Shown: piece by piece, positions 57,785 through 64,000 of the stretch
Layout: each line of letters opens with the position of its first letter
Position numbering within the stretch: position 1 is the first letter of the stretch
Assembly: GCF_007859935.1 (NCBI RefSeq)
Contig: NZ_SJPO01000003.1
Coordinates: 392,827-456,826 of the forward strand
Source of the DNA: Posidoniimonas polymericola
Lineage (GTDB): Bacteria; Planctomycetota; Planctomycetia; Pirellulales; Lacipirellulaceae
Direction of reading: 5' to 3'
Length of the DNA stretch: 64,000 nucleotides
Notes under the pieces: generated by a model
What the model saw: only the letters and a program-made list of their open reading frames with translations
What the model was told of the DNA's origin: nothing
Database searches by the model: none
Made by a program: the position numbers and the translations under genes

Positions 57785-59872
57785 ATGGCTATCAATGTTG
57801 AAAATGTCCGCAACATCGCGGTGTGCGGACACGGCTCGTCTGGCAAGACCTCGCTGGTCGACGCCATGCTCGTGAAGTCCGGCGCGGTGAACGGTCGACC
57901 CAGCGTCGACGACGGCTCCAGCATCTGCGACTTCGACGAAGAGGAGAAACACCACAAGCACTCGGTCGAGGCCACCCTCACCCACTTCGAGCACAACGGC
58001 CGCTGGTTCAACGTGCTGGACACCCCCGGCTACCCCGACCTCATCGGCCAGACCATCAGCGCCCTGCGGGGCGTCGACACCGCGCTCATCTGCATCGACG
58101 CGCACGCCGGCATCAAGGTCAACACGCGGCGCGTCTGGGAAGAGGCCGGCAAGGCGGGCCTCGCGCGGATCCTCTGCATCACCAAGCTCGACGACCAGAA
58201 CATCGACTTCAGCGGACTGCTGGACGACATCCACGAGACCTTCGGCAAGGAGTGCGTGCTGTTCGACGCGCCCGACGCCACCGGTGAGGGCCTCCACGAG
58301 GTGATCGGCGCGCTCGACCCGGTGCACGGCAGCTCCTCGGTGGTCGACCTGGCAGCCGTCCACGAGACCGCCGTCGAGACCATCATCGAGGTCGACGAGC
58401 AGGTCATGGAGAAGTACTTCGAGGGCGAGGAGCCCGACCACGCCAAGCTGGCCCGGCTGGCGGTCGAGGCCGAGAAGCAGGGCGCGGTCACCCCGGTCGT
58501 GTGCGTCAGCGTCAAGTCCGACGTCGGCGTCACCGAGCTGATGGACATGCTCGCCGAGGAGGCGTTCTCCCCCTGCGAGATGCCCCACAAGGGGAAGAAA
58601 GACGGCGACGAGGTGACCCTCAAGGCCGACCCCAACGCGCCGCTCGCCGCCCAGGTGTTCCGCACCCGCGTCGACCCGTTCGTGCAGAAGCTGTCGTTCA
58701 TCCGCGTCTACTCCGGCACGCTCAAGCGCGACTCGACGGTCCCCTGCAGCAAGACCAACCGGGGGATCAGGATCGGCGCGCTGCTGCGGGTGCAGGCCGA
58801 CAAGACCGAGCCGATCGACGAGGCCGGCCCCGGCGACCTGGTGGCGGTCGCCAAGTGCGACGACCTGCACACCGGCATGTCGCTCGGCGAGATCGAGTTG
58901 CCGCCGATCAACTTCCCGACCGCGATGATCGGGCTGGCGGTGTCGCCCAAGAACCACGGCGACGAGGCCAAGCTCTCCGCCGCGCTCCACAAGCTGGTCG
59001 AGGAGGACCCGACGATCCACGTCGAGCACGACCCCGAGACCAAGGAGACCGTGCTGACCGGCATGAGCGAGCTGCACCTGAACCTGGTGCGCGAGCGGCT
59101 CGCCCGGCGGGACCACGTCGAGATCGAGACCCACGAGCCGAAGATCCCCTACCGCGAGACGATCACCGCCAACGGCGAGGGGAGCTACCGCCACAAGAAG
59201 CAGAGCGGCGGGGCCGGCCAGTTCGCCGAGGTCCACATCCGCATGTACCCGCTCCCCGAGGGGACCGACCCCGAGGAGTACGCCACCAAGGACCGCTTCC
59301 CGCAGCTCAAGCACACCCACTACCACCCCAAGCAGAACTTCCTATGGGTCGACACGGTCGTCGGTGGGGCGATCCCCGGCAACTTCATGCCGGCAATCGA
59401 GAAGGGCTTCCTCGAGCGGATCGAGCGGGGCGTGATCTCCGGCTGCGCGGTGCAGAACGTCTGCGTCGAGGTGCACTTCGGCAAGGACCACCCGGTCGAC
59501 TCCAACGAGACCGCCTTCCGCACCGCCGCCAGCCGCGCGTTCGCCGAGGTCTTCAAGCAGTCGCAGCCGGCCCTGATGGAGCCGTTCGTCAAGCTCGAGG
59601 TCACCGTGCCGGCCGACAACGTCGGCGACGTCAGCAGCGACCTCTCCGGCCGCCGCGGGCAGATGCTCGGCATGGACCAGGCCCCCGGCGGACTGACCGT
59701 GGTCACCGCCAAGGCGCCGCTGTCCGAGGTGATGACCTACGCCCGCACCCTCGGCAGCATGACCGGCGGGCAGGGGAGCTACACGATGGAGTTCGCCGCC
59801 TACGAGCCGGTCCCCGGCCACGTGCAGCAGGAAGTCATCGCCAAGGCGAAGATGAAGGACGACGAGGACTAA
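57785..59872 (+). CDS. EF-G-like translational GTPase (paralogue)
   Basis: A 695-residue protein with the full EF-G domain layout. Its GTPase motifs differ from canonical EF-G: the P-loop is GHGSSGKTS (15-23, normally AHIDAGKTT), G3 is DTPGYPDL (79-86, normally DTPGHVDF) and G4 is TKLD (normally NKMD). These are the hallmarks of the divergent EF-G-like (fusA2-type) group rather than the housekeeping elongation factor. Its role in translation or stress is uncertain. GGAGG lies 5 bp before the ATG. It overlaps the convergent PEP-CTERM gene by four bases. Confidence 0.92.
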   Translation: MAINVENVRNIAVCGHGSSGKTSLVDAMLVKSGAVNGRPSVDDGSSICDFDEEEKHHKHSVEATLTHFEHNGRWFNVLDTPGYPDLIGQTISALRGVDTALICIDAHAGIKVNTRRVWEEAGKAGLARILCITKLDDQNIDFSGLLDDIHETFGKECVLFDAPDATGEGLHEVIGALDPVHGSSSVVDLAAVHETAVETIIEVDEQVMEKYFEGEEPDHAKLARLAVEAEKQGAVTPVVCVSVKSDVGVTELMDMLAEEAFSPCEMPHKGKKDGDEVTLKADPNAPLAAQVFRTRVDPFVQKLSFIRVYSGTLKRDSTVPCSKTNRGIRIGALLRVQADKTEPIDEAGPGDLVAVAKCDDLHTGMSLGEIELPPINFPTAMIGLAVSPKNHGDEAKLSAALHKLVEEDPTIHVEHDPETKETVLTGMSELHLNLVRERLARRDHVEIETHEPKIPYRETITANGEGSYRHKKQSGGAGQFAEVHIRMYPLPEGTDPEEYATKDRFPQLKHTHYHPKQNFLWVDTVVGGAIPGNFMPAIEKGFLERIERGVISGCAVQNVCVEVHFGKDHPVDSNETAFRTAASRAFAEVFKQSQPALMEPFVKLEVTVPADNVGDVSSDLSGRRGQMLGMDQAPGGLTVVTAKAPLSEVMTYARTLGSMTGGQGSYTMEFAAYEPVPGHVQQEVIAKAKMKDDED

Positions 59873-61521
59873 GTCTGGCGACCAGACGAACGCCGCCGTG
59901 GGCGCCACAGGAGGCCCGCGGCGGCGAGGGCCAACGCAAGGCCGGCCGGCTCCGGAACCGCCACCAGGTTCGAGACAAACACGCCGGACGTGCCGTCGGT
60001 GAAGGTGGCGGTGAACAAGATCTGGCCGCGGTCGTTGAAGTACTTCTGCGACGAAGTGGCGAACAGGTCGTTGCCGAAGGGAGACAGCCTCTCGATCACC
60101 CGTTCGTCGGTGATGGCGGGATCCGGGTTAACGTCAAGACTCTCGCCGGTGTGGGCAATCAACTGCAAGTCGCCTTGCAGGTTCTCTGCCCAGATCCCAC
60201 TCGGTTCAGGGCCGAGGTCAAAGCCCGAGTCATTGACGACGAAACAATGGAACGCGACACGACCGCTGGCGTTCGCCTCAAACGTGGCCCACTGGCCCGA
60301 CCAGCCCCACTCACCGAAGTCGCCAAGAACGGCGCATGGTGGGAGACCGGGCGCCTGCTGCCCCTCGACTGCTACGACGGCAAGATCTTCGCGGCTCGCC
60401 CCCTTAAAGATGCCGCTGTCCCGGTCTCTATCGCCCGTCTCCAGGTCGGCGGCGAACACAACGACTCCGCTGTCGCTAATCGTGGGGGGGTAGGGGTACC
60501 CCAGGGTTATGCCTTCCGCCCCGGGTAGGGAGTCGCCCCATGATGCGATTGATCGGAGTTGACCGTCCGGGCCGGTGACCCATACATCCACGCCTCCAAA
60601 CGCCGGGGGCGCAGTGGAATAAACATCGCCGATAAAGGCTACCTCACCGGAGCTGTTCATATCGGCCGCTCCCCGCTGCCATTTGTTGAGCCCCAGGGGC
60701 CCAAAGACATGGCCGGGGCCGTAGCCCGGCGCCGGGCTGCCCTCACGGGCAATTTCCGTCACCTTTCCGGCTCGGTCGACGGTCCAGAATCCTGAGTCGT
60801 AATAGTCTGCAGTGCCGTAGGTGTAGCCGATGCTTCCCTCCGACAGCAGCACCCCTTGGTCGTTGAGGACCAACTGGCCACCGAACAGGGAAAGCGAAGC
60901 CAGGCCGAACGCCGGCTCGGTGTATCCTGCTTCGAAAACAAGCGACGGAGTCGTGGATAGGTGGTCGTAGTAGTAGATACTCCCATCGTTTGCCCTTACA
61001 GCAGACCTGCCAAGCTGATTGATCGACCAATCCAAGGAATAGACCCCGGTTGAACGAGCTTGGAGCGATGCCGTTCCCCCCGCGGCGTGGGCGAACAGAC
61101 CGAACGTTCTTCCGTCGCTGCTCGGAAGTAGATCGCTTGTAAAGTAGAGCGTGCCATCGGGCACAAAGCGGTGAGCCGGCAGATAACTGTAGACGGAGCC
61201 GTCATCTGTTCCGGGCGCCGGTTCGCCGGTCACGGCGACCACCTCGGCGTGTTGCCGGTCGCTACGCCATAGAGACCACCGGACATTATCAGAGCTGTCA
61301 ACAAGACCTACCCCGAATGCGACCTGCCCGTCGGCGCCTAGCAGGCGGCCTCCCACGCCCCGTGCTTCGTAGCCGGCAATCACCCCCAACGCCGACTGCC
61401 CCGACACCGCAATGACCTCGAGGTCCGGCGTCAGCGCCTGCGAGCGCGCCGCGGGCAGCAGAATGGCGAGCAGGGCAATCGTCCAGCAGAGCCGGGGCGA
61501 CCGGCTGACGTGTATCATCAT
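59869..61521 (-). CDS. PEP-CTERM repeat protein (paralogue A)
   Basis: A 550-residue exported protein. A signal peptide (CWTIALLAILLPAARSQA) precedes repeated units with D..GQVAF or S..GVVVFAADL-type motifs, about 45-60 residues apart. The C-terminal FNDRGQILFTATFTDG unit, VPEPAGLALALAAA and RPRRR form the PEP-CTERM tail. The repeats probably form a beta-propeller or similar surface fold. It is the last of three tandem, same-strand paralogues with 13-bp spacers. The first 122 bp region of its coding strand is identical to that of paralogue B. It overlaps the EF-G-like gene's stop by four bases. Confidence 0.83.
   Translation of the reverse strand: MMIHVSRSPRLCWTIALLAILLPAARSQALTPDLEVIAVSGQSALGVIAGYEARGVGGRLLGADGQVAFGVGLVDSSDNVRWSLWRSDRQHAEVVAVTGEPAPGTDDGSVYSYLPAHRFVPDGTLYFTSDLLPSSDGRTFGLFAHAAGGTASLQARSTGVYSLDWSINQLGRSAVRANDGSIYYYDHLSTTPSLVFEAGYTEPAFGLASLSLFGGQLVLNDQGVLLSEGSIGYTYGTADYYDSGFWTVDRAGKVTEIAREGSPAPGYGPGHVFGPLGLNKWQRGAADMNSSGEVAFIGDVYSTAPPAFGGVDVWVTGPDGQLRSIASWGDSLPGAEGITLGYPYPPTISDSGVVVFAADLETGDRDRDSGIFKGASREDLAVVAVEGQQAPGLPPCAVLGDFGEWGWSGQWATFEANASGRVAFHCFVVNDSGFDLGPEPSGIWAENLQGDLQLIAHTGESLDVNPDPAITDERVIERLSPFGNDLFATSSQKYFNDRGQILFTATFTDGTSGVFVSNLVAVPEPAGLALALAAAGLLWRPRRRSSGRQT
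61386..61507. repeat. 122-bp segment identical to 63058-63179
   Basis: This segment encodes the signal peptide and first mature residues of paralogue A. It is identical, base for base, to 63058-63179 in paralogue B, although the central parts of the two genes differ substantially. Confidence 0.93.
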
Positions 61522-61534
61522 GAGCCAATTCTCG

Positions 61535-63193
61535 TTAGATGGGGGCGGCGTGTCGCCGTGGGCGGCGCAGCAGGCCGGCGGCGGCCGCGATCAGCGCAAG
61601 GCCGGCCGGCTCCGGGACCGCCACCAGGTTCGAGACGAACACCCCGGTTGTCCCGTCGGTGAACGTGGCGGTGAACAAGATCTGGCCGCGGTCGTTGAAG
61701 TACTGCTGGCTAACGTTGCCGTTGATAGCGCCTAGGCTCCAAATACTTTGGATTACTCGCTCGTCGACGGCTGCCGGATCGGGGTCGACGTCGATCGTAC
61801 CGCCGGTATGCGCGATGAGCTGCAATTCCCCGTTCAGGTCCTCGGCCCAAATGCCGTGCGGACTGTTGCCAAGTTCTAGGTCGGCGTCCGGGCTGATCCG
61901 GAGACGGGCGGTGAACGCGACGCGGCCGCTTCCATTGACTTCGAAGGAACCACCTTCTAGAGCTACCTCAGCGGCAAAGCCAAAGTCGCCGAACACAGCG
62001 CCGGTTGGCAGCCCTGGGGCCTGTTGCCCTTCGAGCGCAACCGGGACGAGGTCTTCGTCGACACGCCCCTTCCAAATCCCACTATTGCTGAAAATCTGCT
62101 CCGGGCTGGACGTGCGGAGGTCACCCGCGAAGACCACATCGCCGTGGTTGCTGATCAGCGGTTCGAACAGGTAGTCAAACACCAAGCCACCGCCTCCTGG
62201 AGCAAGCGCGGATCGTTCAGCGATGGGATGCAGCACCCCTGCCGAGTCCGTTGCCCAGATCGCGAAATCTTCGTACTCGTCTACCGGTGTTGTCGAGAGA
62301 CGCACCCCGGTGTGAAACGCCACCTGGCCGGCGTCATTAATGACCGCTCTAGAAGGAAACGCTCGAAAGAAGAGATTCATGTCTCCGAACTCAGCCATCG
62401 GAAGCGAGTGCGGCGCCGGCGATCCCTCACGCACGACCTGGGTGACATCACCGGCCTGGTTGACTGTCCAGTAGCCAGTGTTGTTCTTGTCGCTGCTTCG
62501 AAGCCCACCTCCGGCTACGAACAGACCCTGGTTGTTGAGACTGGGGACGCCCAGGGCGAGCGGTTGGTCGACGTCGAATCCCGGTGCGTTGGAGCCTCTT
62601 TCAAAGGCCAATCGCGGTGAGCTTGAAAGGTGTTCGTATAGGTAGATGTTCCTGTCGTTCGCAAATACAACAGTCAAGCCGTTCTGATTAATGGACATAT
62701 GGTCGCGGTATGTCTCTGTAAAGCGTGCCTGGAGCGTGGCTGAACCGCCCGCGGCGTGGGCGAGTAGCCCCTTAGATCTTTCACGGCCAATCGGCGAGAG
62801 GTCGCTTAGGAAATAGAGCGTGCCATCGGACACAAAACGCTGGGGGTCCAAGAGACCATAGACAGAGCCGTCATTGGTTCCGGGGGCCGGTTCGCCAGCC
62901 AACGCGACCATCTCGGTGTGTTGCTGGTCGCTCCGCCAGAGTGAGTGCAGCCAGTTGTCGATGCCGCTTCCTTTCATCAGAACAGAGAATGCGACCTGCC
63001 CGTCTGCTCCGAGCAGGCGAGCTCCAACGGATCTTGCTTCGTAACCATCAATCGGCTCCAACGCCGACTGCCCCGACACCGCAATGACCTCGAGGTCCGG
63101 CGTCAGCGCCTGCGAGCGCGCCGCGGGCAGCAGAATGGCGAGCAGGGCAATCGTCCAGCAGAGCCGGGGCGACCGGCTGGTGCGTATCATCAT
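61535..63193 (-). CDS. PEP-CTERM repeat protein (paralogue B)
   Basis: A 552-residue exported protein with the same signal peptide, YEARSVG.RLLGADGQVAF start, internal repeats and FNDRGQILFTATFTDG ending as paralogue A, then VPEPAGLALIAAAAG and RRPRR. The central region has diverged more than the two ends. It is separated from paralogues A and C by 13-bp gaps, so all three are probably one operon. Function unknown; likely surface displayed. Confidence 0.83.
   Translation of the reverse strand: MMIRTSRSPRLCWTIALLAILLPAARSQALTPDLEVIAVSGQSALEPIDGYEARSVGARLLGADGQVAFSVLMKGSGIDNWLHSLWRSDQQHTEMVALAGEPAPGTNDGSVYGLLDPQRFVSDGTLYFLSDLSPIGRERSKGLLAHAAGGSATLQARFTETYRDHMSINQNGLTVVFANDRNIYLYEHLSSSPRLAFERGSNAPGFDVDQPLALGVPSLNNQGLFVAGGGLRSSDKNNTGYWTVNQAGDVTQVVREGSPAPHSLPMAEFGDMNLFFRAFPSRAVINDAGQVAFHTGVRLSTTPVDEYEDFAIWATDSAGVLHPIAERSALAPGGGGLVFDYLFEPLISNHGDVVFAGDLRTSSPEQIFSNSGIWKGRVDEDLVPVALEGQQAPGLPTGAVFGDFGFAAEVALEGGSFEVNGSGRVAFTARLRISPDADLELGNSPHGIWAEDLNGELQLIAHTGGTIDVDPDPAAVDERVIQSIWSLGAINGNVSQQYFNDRGQILFTATFTDGTTGVFVSNLVAVPEPAGLALIAAAAGLLRRPRRHAAPI
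63058..63179. repeat. 122-bp segment identical to 61386-61507
   Basis: The second copy of the signal-peptide segment, in paralogue B. Its identity to the first copy suggests recent duplication or gene conversion. Confidence 0.93.
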
Positions 63194-63206
63194 GAGCCGA
63201 TTTTCG

Positions 63207-64000
63207 TTAGATGGGGGCGGCGTGTCGCCGCGGGCGGCGCAGCAGTCCGGCGGCGGTCGCGATCAATGCAAGGCCGGCCGGCTCCGGGACCGCCACCAGG
63301 TTCGAGACAAACACGCCAGTTGTGCCGTCGGTAAAGGTGGCGGTGAACAAGATCTGGCCGCGGTCGTTGAAGTAGTTCTGCGAGGTGTTTTCGTAGGTGT
63401 CGCCGAGGGTCGACAGGCTTGCGATGACGCGCTGGTCAACGATCTCCGGATCGGGGTTCACGTCGAGCGCGGCGCCTGTGTGGGTGATGAGGGTAAGGGC
63501 GCCATTGAGGTCTTCTGCCCAGATCCCGCTCGGCGCCGAGCCGAGGTCGACGCCGGAGTTGTTGTCGAGGAACACATGCAGCGCGACCCGGCCGCTGCCG
63601 TTGACCTCGTAGCTCGAAGGCTCGCCGGAGTCGGGGCCGAACCAGCCTAGCTCGGAGAATACCACGCCGGGTGGCAGGCCCGGCGCCTGCTGCCCCTCGA
63701 GAGCGACCGCGGCGAGCGGTTCTGAATCGGAGCCCCGCCAGATCCCGCTGCGCATTTCCGGTCCACTCGGCGTCACGTCGGCGGCGAATACGATGTCGTC
63801 CTTGCTGCTGAGCGAAGGCCCTAAGAGCCCCGAAAACGCGCCCCCGGCCGTTCCCGGCGCCAGGGAGCCATCCTGGACAAACGCTTCTAGCTCACCCGAT
63901 TCGTTAGTCGTCCATATCATTTTACTCTTAAAATTATACATGGGAGGGGAGGCGACTATGGCATCGAACTCGACGACACCGCCCCAAAAGGCCACCTTCC
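63207..64000 (-). CDS. PEP-CTERM repeat protein (paralogue C), partial
   Basis: The last 264 or so residues of a third paralogue; the N-terminus is outside the window. The GTG at 63995 is unlikely to be the start: the frame stays open to the edge and the residues KVAFWGGV match the repeat's internal GQVAF motif. It has the same ending as paralogues A and B (FNDRGQILFTATFTDG, VPEPAGLAL, RRPRR). It is the first gene of the leftward triplet. Confidence 0.85.
   Translation of the reverse strand, partial: KVAFWGGVVEFDAIVASPPMYNFKSKMIWTTNESGELEAFVQDGSLAPGTAGGAFSGLLGPSLSSKDDIVFAADVTPSGPEMRSGIWRGSDSEPLAAVALEGQQAPGLPPGVVFSELGWFGPDSGEPSSYEVNGSGRVALHVFLDNNSGVDLGSAPSGIWAEDLNGALTLITHTGAALDVNPDPEIVDQRVIASLSTLGDTYENTSQNYFNDRGQILFTATFTDGTTGVFVSNLVAVPEPAGLALIATAAGLLRRPRRHAAPI

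Noticed and set aside
57557..59326. Leftward 589-residue frame over the EF-G-like gene
   Set aside because: Low-complexity leucine/valine/aspartate-rich antisense translation.
58501..60528. Rightward 675-residue frame
   Set aside because: Arg/Pro-rich, out of frame with the EF-G-like gene and crossing into the opposite-strand PEP-CTERM gene.

Overview
The window looks like chromosomal DNA of a GC-rich planctomycete, most likely of the order Pirellulales. This is inferred from gene content: many PEP-CTERM and dockerin-tailed secreted proteins, a DUF1559 prepilin-type protein, a sulfatase, an FG-GAP/ASPIC lipoprotein, a sugar dehydrogenase fused to cytochrome c, and an EF-hand lipoprotein. There is no rRNA gene, CRISPR array, transposase or prophage. 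The only RNA gene seen is tRNA-Cys(GCA).

1-8.3 kb is a signalling cluster. It holds a CsrA RNA-binding domain fused to a receiver domain through a linker with a histidine H-box; a single-domain receiver overlapping a receiver-ATPase protein whose H-box histidine is serine; a 1226-residue CheB-CheR-PAS-kinase-receiver fusion; a NarL-type regulator; and an 85-residue protein repeating the H-box motif of the CsrA fusion. This is the most unusual region. 8.3-9.7 kb holds tRNA-Cys, a small lipoprotein and a secreted protein.

9.7-25.3 kb is mostly metabolic: glutamate dehydrogenase, an aldehyde dehydrogenase, an acetolactate-synthase-like ThDP enzyme, exonuclease VII large subunit, a dihydropyrimidinase-like amidohydrolase, a dockerin/PEP-CTERM protein, a ClC channel with CBS domains, the serC-serA serine pathway pair, and a TPR protein.

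25.5-41.8 kb carries exported and accessory genes: a duplicated FG-GAP/ASPIC lipoprotein, a PEP-CTERM protein, a sulfatase, an ankyrin protein, a PEP-CTERM serine hydrolase, a GH43 glycosidase and a nitroreductase. It ends with a SNF2 helicase and its overlapping partner.

42-57.3 kb mixes a conserved small protein, a PaaK/LuxE-like adenylating enzyme, a cytochrome c-sugar dehydrogenase, a GNAT enzyme, two tandem PEP-CTERM paralogues, an APC permease broken by two single-base frameshifts, BON and four-helix-bundle proteins, an OmpA-type lipoprotein, and hisH-hisA. 57.3-64 kb has an EF-G-like GTPase and three tandem PEP-CTERM paralogues, the last running off the window. Short tandem duplications of 12-27 bp recur in the spacers.
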